Source: an uncultured Granulosicoccaceae bacterium (lineage in GTDB: Bacteria > Pseudomonadota > Gammaproteobacteria > Granulosicoccales > Granulosicoccaceae). Taken from it: DNA of 64,000 bases. The notes beneath the pieces are model-generated. The model ran no database searches, had not been told where the DNA came from, and saw only the letters and a list, made by a program, of their open reading frames with translations. This document shows, piece after piece, positions 26,801 to 36,000 of this stretch. The translations under genes and the position numbers were made by a program. Every line of letters begins with the position of its first letter. Within the stretch, counting starts at the first letter, position 1. The stretch is taken from assembly GCA_937927895.1 (NCBI GenBank), contig CALGKA010000057.1, forward strand, positions 1 to 64,000, read 5' to 3'.

Positions 26801-29800
26801 CGAGCAACGTGATAAACGTATTGCTGAGTACGAATTGAAAGTGAAGCAGCTTGACGTGCTGAAGCAAGATATTGCCGAGCGTGATAAGAAAATTAGTGCA
26901 CTAAGCAGCGAGTCTGCAGCAGCGCAAAAACGCTACGAGCAATCGAATAGTGAGCTTCAGAAACTTACTGCAGAGCTAGACGGTGAGAAAAAGCAGGCGC
27001 AAGGTTTTAGATCTGAAATAGTGGGATTGAAAAAGCTTGAAGTCCAGGTAGCTGAAATCACGCCGTTGCGTCAGCAGTTATCAGCCAGGGAGTCTGAGAA
27101 TAAAACCCTTGAAGAGCAGCATAAAAATGCAATCGCTAAATCTGCCAGTGAGCTATCGGCACTCCAGAGCCGTATAAAAGAGCTTGAGCCATTGAAAGAT
27201 CGCTTGTCTACCCGTGATAGTGAATATCGCAAGTTAGAAGAGCTACACAAAAACTCGATTTCGAAATCATCGAGTGAATTGTCAGCGCTACAAGAGAGAA
27301 TCAAGCAGCTTGAACCATTGCAGCGTCAGCTTGAATCTCGCGATAACTCGTATAAAGCCCTGGAAGATCAGCACAAAGCGGCCAACGCTAAGTGGACTTC
27401 AGAAAATGCAACCTTGCAAGCGCGGATTAAAGAGCTCAGTGTGGTAGAGCAAAAACTGAGCACTCGTGAAAATGAGCTTGCGGCTTTACAAGAGTCTCAA
27501 AAAGCCGCGAATACTAAGTGGGCTGCCGATATTTCAAGCTTGCGCTCGCGAATCGGTGAACTTGAACCGCTGCAAAAGAAGTTAGAGCATCGCGAATCTG
27601 ACTACAGCGCTCTCCAGGAATCTCAGAAAACGGCGAATGCCAAGTGGACAAGTGATGTAGCTGCATTGCAGAAGCAGGTAAATGAGCTTAAGCCTTTAGA
27701 GCAACAGCTTGCCCGACGAGAGTCTGAGTACAAAGCACTGCAAGAAGCCCAGAAATCGGCTAACGCTAAGTGGACTGACGATGTTTCAGCCTTGCAGAAG
27801 CAGGTAAACGAGCTTAAGCCATTAGAGCAACAGCTTGCCAGACGAGAGTCAGAGTACAAAGCGCTGCAAGAAGCGCAGAAATCGTCTAACGCGAAGTGGA
27901 CTGACGATGTAGCCGCCTTGCAGAAGCAGGTAACCGAGCTTAAGCCATTAGAACAACAGCTTGCCAGACGAGAGTCTGAGTACAAAGCACTGCAAGAAGC
28001 GCAGAAATCGTCTAATGCTAAGTGGACTAACGATGTTTCAGCATTGCAGAAGCAGGTAAACGAGCTTAAGCCATTAGAACAACAGCTAGCCAGACGAGAG
28101 TCAGAGTACAAAGCGCTGCAAGAAGCGCAGAAATCGTCTAATGCTAAGTGGACCAACGATGTTTCAGCATTGCAGAAGCAGGTAAACGAGCTTAAGCCAT
28201 TAGAACAACAGCTTGCCAGACGAGAGTCAGAGTACAAAGCGCTGCAAGAAGCCCAGAAATCGTCTAATGCTAAGTGGACTGACGATGTAGCCGCATTGCA
28301 GAAGCAGGTAAACGAGCTTAAGCCATTAGAACAACAGCTTGCCCGAAGAGAGTCAGAGTACAAAGCGCTGCAAGAAGCCCAGAAATCGTCTAATGCTAAG
28401 TGGACCAACGATGTTTCAGCATTGCAGAAGCAGGTAAACGAGCTTAAGCCATTAGAACAACAGCTTGCCCGAAGAGAGTCAGAGTACAAAGCGCTGCAAG
28501 AAGCGCAGAAATCGTCTAATGCTAAGTGGACCAACGATGTTTCAGCATTGCAGAAGCAGGTAAAAGAGCTTAAGCCATTAGAGCAACAGCTTGCCCGACG
28601 CGAGTCAGAGTACAAGGCACTGCAAGATGCACAGAAAGCGTCTAATGCCAAGTGGACAAGCGATGTTTCAGCATTGCAGAAGCAGGTTAAAGCGCTTAAG
28701 CCATTAGAGCAACAGCTTGCCCGACGCGAGTCAGAGTACAAGGCACTGCAAGATGCACAGAAGGCGTCTAATGCCAAGTGGACAAGCGATGTTTCAGCAT
28801 TGCAGAGGCAGGTTAAAGCGCTACAGCCATTTGAGCAAAAGCTTGCCCGACGCGAGTCGGAGTACAAGGCACTGCAAGAAGCGCAAAAAGTATCTAATGC
28901 CAAGTGGACAACGGATACAGCTGCATTGCGAAAGCAAATCAAAGAGCTGCAAGCAGTTGAACAGAAGCTTTCTAAGCGTGATTCAGAGAACAGTGCACTG
29001 CGAGAATCCCAAAAGGCATCCAATGCCAAGTGGAGCAGTGATCTTGCCGCATTGCAGAAGCAGCTCCGGGTGCTTCAGCCATTGGAGCAGAAGCTTGTTA
29101 AGCGTGATGCCGACTATAAAGCGTTGCAACAGGCGCAGAAACTTGAAAAGGCTAAATTGGCCGGTGAACTGTCAGTCGTTAATAAGTCTGCCAGTGAAAT
29201 GAGTCGGCGTTTACAAGCATTGCGTAAGTCTAGTGAGCAAGAGCAAACAAGCTTTCAAAACAAAGACGCCAAACGAGTAGCGGAGCTTGAGGCATTGCGA
29301 AAGCGCTTAAAGGTTGCCGAGGCACTCAAAGCTGAAGTTAGCTCACGCGACAGAAAACTGGGTCTATTTGATAAGCAAGTGTCTACGTTGAAACGCGATG
29401 TTAGCGCCCAGCAGTCGACTGTGACCTCACTAAAGCGCGACCTGAAAGACTCAAAATCACTAGCCAGTAAGCGTGATGCAGAGGCTAATAAACTACAAAA
29501 GTCGTTGGCCACACTAGAGGCTAGCATGGCTCGACGTCATGCAGAGACCGAGAAAAGCAGAAAAGCGCTTCAAGCAGATTTGGCTGAGGCGAAACGTAAG
29601 CTTTCTGAACTTGCCAAGCTGCAGAAAGAGGTGGTTACGCAAAAAGCGTCAGCCGCTGATCTGCGTAAGCAATTGAATGAGAAAACCATTCAGGCTAGAA
29701 AGGTCGCTCAGCTTGAGAAGTCGCTTGCCGCACTACAGAGTAAGCATGGCAAAGATGTCACCACAAGAGACCAGGAGATCGCTCGCTTAAAAGCATTGAT

Positions 29801-30536
29801 TGCGGCGCTCAAGAAAGCACCTAAGCCAAAGCCCGTGGTAAAAGCGAAGCCAAAGCCTAAAGCTAAGGCAAAACCCAAGGCTAAGGCAAAGCCAAAAGCG
29901 AAGCCTAAAGCGAAACTTACGGCTGATGGTAAAAAGACAACCCGCAAAGACGGTCAAGATGATCTCAAACTAATTTTTGGTATTGGTCCGAAAATAGAAA
30001 AAATGCTTAATCAAAAGCGTGTGACCTCGTTTGAGCATATTGCCAAATGGAAGAAGGCTGATATCGCTAAGTACGCAGAGATGCTTGACGGATTCCCGGA
30101 TCGTATTGAGCGAGATGAGTGGGTGCAAAGTGCTAAAGAGCTTGTAGATGGCACTTATAACTGGGAAGCAAGACGCAAAGCCCGGGAAGCACTGGCGAAA
30201 AAGAAGCCTGCGAAAAAGAAGGCGGCAGCAAAGAAAAAGCCTGCGCTAACAAAAGATGGCAAGAAGACCACGCGCAAAGATGGCAAAGATGATCTGAAGC
30301 TGATCTACGGCATTGGGCCTGTGATCGAAAAGATGCTGAATAAAAATGGTGTCAATGAGTTTGAAGATATCGCCGCTTGGAAGAAGGCAGATGAAGCCAA
30401 GTTTGCTGAAATGCTGAAGGGTTTCCCTGATCGTATCGAACGCGAAGAGTGGGTGTTAAGTGCTAAGCAAATTGTTGCAGGTACGTACAACTGGGCTGAG
30501 CGACAGAAGGCGATTGCCGCTAAAAACAAGAAGTAA
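23898..30536 (+). CDS. Giant membrane-anchored coiled-coil protein with two C-terminal helix-hairpin-helix-like domains
   Basis: 2212 residues. One N-terminal membrane helix (about 5-30) is followed by a basic, Gly/Ser-rich linker. Heptad-rich coiled coil then runs from about 170 to 1970, dense in Lys, Glu, Gln and Leu. Residues about 1064-1771 are about 17 tandem 42-residue repeats built on RRESEYKALQEAQK, NAKWT and ALQKQV.ELKPLEQQL. A Lys/Ala/Pro-rich linker (about 1974-2011) leads to two copies of a domain with DDLKLI.GIGP.IEKMLN and GFPDRIER.EWV, at about 2015-2095 and 2125-2205. That fold is the helix-hairpin-helix-like module found at the ends of many uncharacterised proteins. An extended rod of roughly a quarter micrometre is predicted. 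Function is unknown; a structural, envelope or nucleoid-tethering role is inference. Confidence 0.88.
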   Translation: MKYLIGEIGLSLLIASLIGLFVGWLISHFLRSRSSARSRSQYEGALQQRDHEIRRLRSDLQSGRGGSNASYSARAGAVKTNRQASGSHAKGSHANGSLASAKGGARATGSRATVRGQGSSDTRVSRPPIGQPGKYSVAAKDIRGDSATLRVQTSGGNASGADASNLKQKLDDEAYAKIQALASLGERDRQLQYSYTPPATSSTTRTSAKDVDQYQVLLQQKNTQVEKLQRQVSDLLAAKSTHTTSTTETKTETVGLSSVRERQLKTQAEDEAYEKVRALAGWGEAERKLSFFEQAKPTADPEIIPLRRRAEQQDAIIADLRKRNEKQQKQIDEARREYERKISGRENELATLRADVGKEPSEAAQAEVEKYKRKLSEVERSSQTRIKEFNSTLESRNKEYDELGVRLEDLRKQVTNKDTQIETLRKDIEEQRKQRTKFDTDANKYREQVGTLEVTLKERDAEITRLKSVSSDLEKTGAQARDMESRLTQFTRTSEESTKKYEGVIVEQRGRIEKLENERNTYQKQLKETQDQIGPLRKAVKDGESKVETVTVDVNRFRTQVTAKDAEITQVQKTLAEAREEHKKAQTEVTKLQQSLKEIDQLRQKTTELDRKVVDLNKELESAKKAHAESRNEVTSKEQKIVSITRQLDDLKKVESESKRLKTELDGQKSEVNSLRSTVTELTPLQAKVRDSESKLSALQSELKTTADQDKRKLAELQSKYDTEQKQYADKIKKRDAEVEELRNKISSLEKLKTDLDSRDSEIKSLKSKLQSEQQSWNNAREQHAVELKKVQTDADTLRPFKKQAEDARSEAEKLKVDLRQASEKAGTDLEAQRKKVSEAEANARNKITERDQQVQKLQAEIKQLEGLKTDVADRDKRLSVVTGEFEGEKKKVTLLEADVTRLKKDSETKETQYQSKVKELEPWQQRFKDSEQKLKAKESEIAKLRVDTQADLDRKLKAAEASHKQLLEQRDKRIAEYELKVKQLDVLKQDIAERDKKISALSSESAAAQKRYEQSNSELQKLTAELDGEKKQAQGFRSEIVGLKKLEVQVAEITPLRQQLSARESENKTLEEQHKNAIAKSASELSALQSRIKELEPLKDRLSTRDSEYRKLEELHKNSISKSSSELSALQERIKQLEPLQRQLESRDNSYKALEDQHKAANAKWTSENATLQARIKELSVVEQKLSTRENELAALQESQKAANTKWAADISSLRSRIGELEPLQKKLEHRESDYSALQESQKTANAKWTSDVAALQKQVNELKPLEQQLARRESEYKALQEAQKSANAKWTDDVSALQKQVNELKPLEQQLARRESEYKALQEAQKSSNAKWTDDVAALQKQVTELKPLEQQLARRESEYKALQEAQKSSNAKWTNDVSALQKQVNELKPLEQQLARRESEYKALQEAQKSSNAKWTNDVSALQKQVNELKPLEQQLARRESEYKALQEAQKSSNAKWTDDVAALQKQVNELKPLEQQLARRESEYKALQEAQKSSNAKWTNDVSALQKQVNELKPLEQQLARRESEYKALQEAQKSSNAKWTNDVSALQKQVKELKPLEQQLARRESEYKALQDAQKASNAKWTSDVSALQKQVKALKPLEQQLARRESEYKALQDAQKASNAKWTSDVSALQRQVKALQPFEQKLARRESEYKALQEAQKVSNAKWTTDTAALRKQIKELQAVEQKLSKRDSENSALRESQKASNAKWSSDLAALQKQLRVLQPLEQKLVKRDADYKALQQAQKLEKAKLAGELSVVNKSASEMSRRLQALRKSSEQEQTSFQNKDAKRVAELEALRKRLKVAEALKAEVSSRDRKLGLFDKQVSTLKRDVSAQQSTVTSLKRDLKDSKSLASKRDAEANKLQKSLATLEASMARRHAETEKSRKALQADLAEAKRKLSELAKLQKEVVTQKASAADLRKQLNEKTIQARKVAQLEKSLAALQSKHGKDVTTRDQEIARLKALIAALKKAPKPKPVVKAKPKPKAKAKPKAKAKPKAKPKAKLTADGKKTTRKDGQDDLKLIFGIGPKIEKMLNQKRVTSFEHIAKWKKADIAKYAEMLDGFPDRIERDEWVQSAKELVDGTYNWEARRKAREALAKKKPAKKKAAAKKKPALTKDGKKTTRKDGKDDLKLIYGIGPVIEKMLNKNGVNEFEDIAAWKKADEAKFAEMLKGFPDRIEREEWVLSAKQIVAGTYNWAERQKAIAAKNKK
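27087..29212 (+). repeat. 126-bp coding tandem repeat, about 17 copies
   Basis: The unit is 126 bp (42 codons, exactly six heptads). Copies about 6-14 (from roughly 27717 to 28850) are nearly identical in DNA, including synonymous positions, while copies at both ends diverge. This gradient is what unequal crossover or replication slippage in the middle of the array produces. Because the repeat is an exact multiple of three and seven, copy changes would keep both frame and coiled-coil register. Confidence 0.93.
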
Positions 30537-30557
30537 AAAAGTAGAGTAAGGCAGTAC

Positions 30558-30594
30558 AAAAAAAGCCTGGCACATTAATGTGTCAGGCTTTTTA
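30558..30594. terminator. Bidirectional intrinsic terminator between the giant gene and hsp20
   Basis: AAAAAGCCTG with a CACATTAATGTG inner stem is mirrored by CAGGCTTTTT. There is an A-run on the left and a T-run on the right, so it can serve both convergent genes. It lies 22 bp past the giant gene stop. Confidence 0.9.
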
Positions 30595-30637
30595 GTTACA
30601 TGCAAATGCATGTGTAAGTTGATCGCTTAATTAGCGT

Positions 30638-31102
30638 TTAAGCTGCGACTTCTTCTTTGTGTTCAATGGCAGTATTTGCAGATCCAATCGAGATCTTCTT
30701 TGGTTTCATCGCCTCTGGTATCTCTTTCACGAGGTCAATATTGAGTATCCCGTTTTCAAGTTGCGCATCGACTACACTGACATGATCAGCTAGCTGGAAT
30801 TTGCGTTCAAAAGTGCGCGTAGCAATTCCCTGATACAGAAAATTTTTCTCTTCATTTTTGTCAGCGGGTTGCTTCTCACCGCGAACGGTTAGTACGCCGC
30901 GTTCGGTTTGAATATCAAGCTCTGACTCAGTAAAGCCAGCTACCGCCAGTGTAATAGAGTAGTGATTCTCTTCAGTGGCTTCGATGTTATACGGTGGGTA
31001 GCCGTTTGTATGGTTATGTTGTAGTGCCGAATCGAGCAAGTTTGCTAGTCGGTCAAATCCTACGGTGCTACGGTACAACGGTGTAAAATCTATAGCGTTC
31101 AT
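30638..31102 (-). CDS. ibpA: Small heat-shock protein (Hsp20/IbpA type)
   Basis: An ATP-independent cytoplasmic holdase that binds unfolding proteins. From ATG 31102 it has 154 residues. The IbpA-type start is MNAIDFTPLYRSTVGFDRLANLLD. An alpha-crystallin domain (about 35-130) follows, with YNIEATEENHYSITLAVAGF, the GIATRTFERKFQLADHV block and ENGILNIDLVKEIPEAMKPKKI. The C-terminal IxI-like anchor is KKISIG. The start is set by AGGAGA upstream; a longer frame to 31123 lacks support. A sigma-32-like promoter and a ROSE-like leader precede it. Confidence 0.92.
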   Translation of the reverse strand: MNAIDFTPLYRSTVGFDRLANLLDSALQHNHTNGYPPYNIEATEENHYSITLAVAGFTESELDIQTERGVLTVRGEKQPADKNEEKNFLYQGIATRTFERKFQLADHVSVVDAQLENGILNIDLVKEIPEAMKPKKISIGSANTAIEHKEEVAA

Positions 31103-31172
31103 GCATATTCTCCTATGAAGCAATATGAAAATAAAAAATGTGACATGGACCTGCTTAGCAGCATCACATGCA
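31103..31172 (-). promoter_or_regulatory. ROSE-like RNA thermometer in the hsp20 leader
   Basis: On the minus strand the leader contains TTGCT (31121-31117), a four-base loop TCAT and AGGAG (31112-31108), eight bases or fewer from the ATG. UUGCU opposite AGGAG gives the pairing pattern of ROSE elements, including the G-G mismatch, and hides the ribosome site. Upstream of it a separate stem with TGTGA/TCACA and CTGC/GCAG arms (31166 to 31137) adds the usual second hairpin. The gene class (hsp20) is the normal target of ROSE thermometers. Confidence 0.6.
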
Positions 31173-31180
31173 CGCTACAG

Positions 31181-31209
31181 ATGTAGGGACGGTTTTTTGT
31201 GGTTTCAAG
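31181..31209 (-). promoter_or_regulatory. Sigma-32-like heat-shock promoter for hsp20
   Basis: On the minus strand CTTGAA (31209-31204) is followed after 15 bases by CCCTACAT (31188-31181). The sigma-32 consensus is CTTGAA and CCCCATNT; the -35 is perfect and the -10 matches at five of the seven fixed positions. Transcription would start near 31174, which gives the roughly 70-base leader that holds the ROSE-like fold. Confidence 0.6.
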
Positions 31210-31439
31210 TGTTCGCGGATTTTAACTTGCGATGTCTTAAGCCCGTTGCCAGTAAATTGGGTGTATACAGTTGTGATCGAATACACAGTTATGATGACTG
31301 CCGGGCGCTTGTGGCAGCTGATTGGCACATATCATGGATTAATTGTAGTGCGAATAAACCTAATGCTTGTTTATTACGGTTATTCCGCTCCAGAGTTTTA
31401 GACTGTATGCGTCTAATGGAATTAATAAATAGGGCTGCT

Positions 31440-31500
31440 AGCCCGAAAGATCTCACCCCCAATCGGGCTCGCTTCGGCGAGCTCTCTTTTTTTGTGAGAT
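31440..31500 (+). terminator. Orphan intrinsic terminator with a competing stem
   Basis: GGCTCGC, loop TTCG, GCGAGCT (31466-31483) is followed by TCTTTTTTT on the plus strand. An alternative 7-bp stem pairs AGCCCGA (31440-31446) with TCGGGCT (31463-31469) and excludes the terminator arm. An outer pair, ATCTCAC (31450-31456) with GTGAGAT (31494-31500), is also possible. No plus-strand gene ends here: the nearest downstream gene is the minus-strand pncA. It may be the 3' end of a small RNA transcribed from the 31.2-31.5 kb region. The remaining sequence of this gap, 31210-31552, shows no supported gene. Confidence 0.6.
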
Positions 31501-31552
31501 TCTAAATCTTCTACCCATTACCTACACGATTCGTTCGACTCCGAGTGGTACC

Positions 31553-32248
31553 TTACAAGGCTGCGATATCGCTACTTTGAATTAGCGCAACGCCCAATGT
31601 TTCAAAAGACTTTGTTGTATCTTCGACACTTGTGTCCATGTTAATAGCGCGGCATGCATTTTCGATCACTACCGTTTTAAACGTTTCTCTGATCGCATCT
31701 TCTGCTGTGTATCGCACACAGTAATCGAACGCTAGCCCAACGCAAAAGACTCTCTCAATGTTTTGTGCGCGCAAGTAGCCGCTTAAGCCTGTTGATGTCG
31801 TTTTATCGTTTTCAAAAAACGCCGAGTAAGAATCAATACCCGGGTGCATGCCTTTTCTGATCACAAGCGCTGCACTATTTGTATCTAGCTCTGAATGGAA
31901 TTGCGCACCCGGGCTTCCTTGAACGCAGTGATCCGGCCACAAAGTTTGTTCACCATAAGAAAGCGCAATGGTTGAGAAGGGATCGGCTTTGTGGGTACTC
32001 GCAAATGAGGCATGGCTTGCCGGATGCCAATCCTGAGTGAGCACAATTGTTTGGAACTTTCGAGCTAACTGGTTGATAACGGGCACCACTCGGTCGCCAT
32101 CTGGCACTGCCAAAGCGCCATCTGCGCAGAAATCATTTTGTACGTCGATAATCAGCAGGGCATCATGTGGGGTCGGGGTCAAAATTGAGATCCTCGGTTG
32201 CGTCAAATTTGATACATCTACCATACATTGAAAGGGAAGTATCGTCAT
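31553..32248 (-). CDS. pncA: Nicotinamidase (isochorismatase-like amidase)
   Basis: It hydrolyses nicotinamide to nicotinate for NAD salvage in the cytoplasm. The catalytic triad is visible: Asp in LLIIDVQNDF, Lys in VIRKGMHPGIDSYSAF and Cys in GLAFDYCVRYTA. Metal ligands come from QDWHPASHASF and a later His in WPDHCVQG. These are PncA rather than general isochorismatase marks. The start may be ATG 32248 (231 residues) or 32224, both upstream of the conserved core, so 20 or so N-terminal residues are uncertain. It is divergent from rnhB. Confidence 0.88.
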   Translation of the reverse strand: MTILPFQCMVDVSNLTQPRISILTPTPHDALLIIDVQNDFCADGALAVPDGDRVVPVINQLARKFQTIVLTQDWHPASHASFASTHKADPFSTIALSYGEQTLWPDHCVQGSPGAQFHSELDTNSAALVIRKGMHPGIDSYSAFFENDKTTSTGLSGYLRAQNIERVFCVGLAFDYCVRYTAEDAIRETFKTVVIENACRAINMDTSVEDTTKSFETLGVALIQSSDIAAL

Positions 32249-32367
32249 CTGCGTTGGGTAATAATTGAAGCTTAAATTTAGCCTTACGTTCTGCCGTGTG
32301 AGCGGATATCATTTGGTTATCTGGAGTGTAAAACACCCACCAACCTTATTGAAGACCCGCAAGCCCC

Positions 32368-33015
32368 ATGCGAACCCCACAATTGTCCTTCGATCAACTG
32401 TTTTTTGATTCAGCTGGCACCAGCAAGCGATTTCTAGTCGCCGGGGTGGATGAGGCTGGCCGTGGACCCTTAGCGGGGAGCGTGGTGGCGGCAGCCGTTA
32501 TTCTCGACCCTGCGCGAAAAGTGCCGGGCCTTGCAGATTCAAAAGTGCTAACCGAAGAACGCCGGGAAGAACTCGCAGAGCAAATCAAGGCTAGCGCAGT
32601 GTCTTATTGTATTGCTTCCGCGTCGGTTGAAGAAATCGACAAATTAAATATATTACATGCCTCTATGTTGGCCATGGCACGTGCGATAGAGGGATTGTCT
32701 GTGGTGCCCAATCATTGCATGATCGATGGCAATCGTTGTCCGATCACGCAATGCAACTGCCAGGCTATTGTAAAAGGCGATGCTTTGGTTCAGGAAATAT
32801 CAGCCGCATCAATTTTGGCTAAGGTAGATCGTGATCAATACATGCGAAAGCTGCATGAACAATATCCACAGTATGGCTTCGATAAAAACAAAGGTTACCC
32901 CACCAAGGTGCACTTAACAGCATTACGTGAGCATGGCGTGCTCGATATCCACCGCAAGACTTTTGCACCGGTGCGTGAAATTCTAAAGCCAACCGTGGCG
33001 GAACTAAGTCTATGA
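32368..33015 (+). CDS. rnhB: Ribonuclease HII
   Basis: It cuts RNA-DNA hybrids at embedded ribonucleotides. The 215 residues show the type 2 RNase H active site: [16 protein letters not shown] (Asp, Glu), then the Asp in CMIDGNRCP, and [15 protein letters not shown] with the fourth acid. [20 protein letters not shown] is the usual C-terminal end. Its stop overlaps the dnaE ATG (ATGA). The rnhB-dnaE pairing is common in gammaproteobacteria, where both follow lpxB, but lpxB is absent here. Confidence 0.93.
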   Translation: MRTPQLSFDQLFFDSAGTSKRFLVAGVDEAGRGPLAGSVVAAAVILDPARKVPGLADSKVLTEERREELAEQIKASAVSYCIASASVEEIDKLNILHASMLAMARAIEGLSVVPNHCMIDGNRCPITQCNCQAIVKGDALVQEISAASILAKVDRDQYMRKLHEQYPQYGFDKNKGYPTKVHLTALREHGVLDIHRKTFAPVREILKPTVAELSL

Positions 33016-36000
33016 CCCGATTTGCGCATCTGCGTGTTCACACCGAATATTCTTTGGTAGATAGCACTGTGCGGGTTAAATCTCTGATGCAAGCGGTGCG
33101 CGCCGGCGGCATGCCTGCTGTCGCATTGACTGATCAAAGCAACATGTTTGCACTGGTTAAGTTTTACCGTGCGGCACTTGCCAATGGTGTAAAGCCAATC
33201 ATTGGCGTTGATGCGCTTATTAAAACCGAGGCAGAAAGACCTTCGCCGATGGTACTGTTGGCGACTAATTTCGAAGGCTATTTAAACTTATCGGAGTTGG
33301 TGTCTAAAAGTTATCAGGAAGGGCAAACCACCGAAGGCGCTTTGCTACATGTAGAGTGGTTGCAAGGTAATACCAGCGGCATCATCGCACTCTCTGGAGG
33401 TCGATTTGGAGATATTGGCCAGGCGTTATTGGCAGGTAACCAAGATCTCGCAACAGAACGCTTAAAGCGGTTTATGGAATTGTTTCCTGAACGATTTTAT
33501 ATCGAGCTACAACGCACAGGGCGTGCAGACGAAGAGCGCTATAATCAAGCAGCGCTGCCATTTGCGGCTCGCATGGCTTGCCCGATTGTCGCCACTAATG
33601 ATGTGCGGTTTATTGACCCTAAAGATTTTGAAGCGCACGAAATAAGAACGTGTATTCAACAGGGTTATGAAGTGTCAAACCCTAAACGGCCGCGCTTGTA
33701 TAGCGAGCAACAATACTTACGCTCTGAAGAAGAAATGGTGGCGCTTTTCTCTGATGTGCCTCAAGCGCTTGAGAATAGCGTTCAAATTGCTATTAGTTGT
33801 AACCTTGAGATCTCGCTAGGTAAGGAAATGCTGCCTGACTTTCCGGTACCGGAAGGCATGGATGAAAATGCATACCTTATAACGCTATCAGAAGAGGGTT
33901 TAGAGAAAAGACTCAATCGTTTATACGATACCAGTGCTGCAGATTTTGCTAAAACCCGTGAACCGTATGATGCCCGCTTAAAAAGAGAGCTCGATGTAAT
34001 CATTCAAATGGGGTTCCCCGGTTACTTTCTAATTGTTGCTGATTTCATTGAGTGGAGTAGAGAAAACGATATTCCGGTCGGTCCCGGGCGTGGTTCTGGT
34101 GCAGGGTCTCTGGTGGCTTATGTACTGGGTATTACTGATCTTGATCCATTGGCCTATGACTTACTATTTGAACGATTCTTGAATCCTGAACGGGTATCAA
34201 TGCCGGATTTTGATATCGACTTCTGTATGGATAAGCGCGATCGGGTTATTCAATACGTTGGTGAAAAATACGGTAGCGAACGAGTCTCGCAAATTATCAC
34301 TTACGGCACCATGGCGGCCAAAGCGGTAGTGCGCGACGTCGCGCGCGTGATGGGGCATCCCTATGGGTTTGGTGATCGACTCTCAAAGATGGTTCCAATG
34401 GATATTGGTATCACATTGAGCCAGGCGTTAGATGTTGCAGAAGACATGAAGCGTGCATACAACAACGAGGAAGACACCCGCACAGTTGTTGATATGGCAC
34501 TGCAGCTTGAAGGCTTGCCGCGTAATGCTGGTAAGCACGCCGGTGGTGTTGTTATCGCGCGCACTCGCTTAACTGACTTTACACCGCTTTATTGTGAAGC
34601 TGATGGCAGCAGTCTGGTTACTCAGTTTGATAAAGATGATGCAGAAGCAGTAGGGTTAGTTAAGTTTGATTTTCTAGGTTTGCGAACACTTACTATTATC
34701 GATAACGCAGTAAAAATGGTAAATAAAAATCGCGCGCCTGATGATCAGCTTGATATAGACAAGCTTAATTACAAAGACAAAGATACCTATATTTTGTTGC
34801 AGGAAGCTAAAACCACGGGTGTGTTTCAGCTTGAATCCGGCGGCATGAAAAAGCTCATCGCACGCTTAAAGCCAGATTGCTTCGACGATATTGTTGCGCT
34901 GGTAGCCTTGTATCGACCCGGGCCGATGAACTCAGGCATGTTGGATGACTTTATTAATCGTAAAAACGGCACAGAGCCAGTTTCATACCCGCACCCTGAT
35001 TATCAACACGAGACACTAAAACCAATACTTGAATCGACTTACGGCGTTATTGTTTATCAGGAACAAGTCATGCAGATCGGTCAGGTACTGGCAGGCTACA
35101 CACTGGGTGGTGCTGATGTTCTGCGTCGTGCCATGGGTAAGAAAAAACCCGAAGAAATGGCAAAGCAGCGTAGTGTATTTGTTGATGGCTGTACCAACAA
35201 CGATATCGATAAGAGCTTATCCAGCAATATTTTTGATCTGGTAGAAAAATTCGCTGGGTATGGTTTTAACAAATCTCACTCGGTGGCCTATGCGGTGCTT
35301 TCTTATCAGACAGCATGGCTAAAAGCGCATCACCCGGCTGAGTTTTATAGTGCAGTACTAACCGCCGATATGGACGCTACAGAAAAAGTAGTGCGCACTA
35401 TTGAAGATCTAGAATTAAATGGCTGCAAATTGTTGCCACCAGAGATTAATCACTCTGAAACTTCTTTTACACCTGTTAACGACACCACTGTACGTTACGG
35501 ACTGGCGGCAATCAAAGGCGTTGGTGAGGGTGTATTAGAAAAGATTCTTGATGAGCGTAGTGCAAATGGTAAATTTACAAGCTTAATGAATCTGTGCCAA
35601 CGAATGGCGGGAGCCAATGTCGGGCGTAGTGTTCTTGAAGCACTAGTGCGTGCCGGTGCACTAGATACTTTGGCGACAGTGTCTAATGATAACACTGATA
35701 AAAACGCTGATGAAGAAGCACCAAAGCTTTGGCAAGGTCGTGCAACTTTAATGCAAAATCTCAACCTGGCTTTAACTGCAGCAAATCAAGAATCACGCAA
35801 TAAAGATGCAGGGCAAACCGATTTGTTCGGTGAGTTATCAGAGCCTGAAAGTCTGGAAGTTGAGTTAGTAGAAGCACCACCATGGACCGAGCTTGAGCGG
35901 CTGGCGGCCGAGCGCAAAACCACAGGCCTATATTTATCAGGGCATCCAATAGAGCCTTTCCTGCCAGAGCTTGCCAAAATAACCAGCGGCCGTTTAGCAG

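Noticed and set aside
27623-29029. 468-codon open frame on the minus strand inside the giant gene
   Set aside because: It is opposite the 126-bp repeats and its translation simply mirrors them (Ser/Cys-rich repeats). The plus-strand coiled coil explains the sequence.
27087-29212. Tandem repeats as a CRISPR array
   Set aside because: The 126-bp units are directly adjacent, in frame and protein-coding, with no spacers.
31125-31505. 126-codon plus-strand frame opposite the hsp20 leader
   Set aside because: It overlaps the promoter, thermometer and terminator-like structures, has no family resemblance and ends at the terminator. Better explained by the leader and a possible small RNA.
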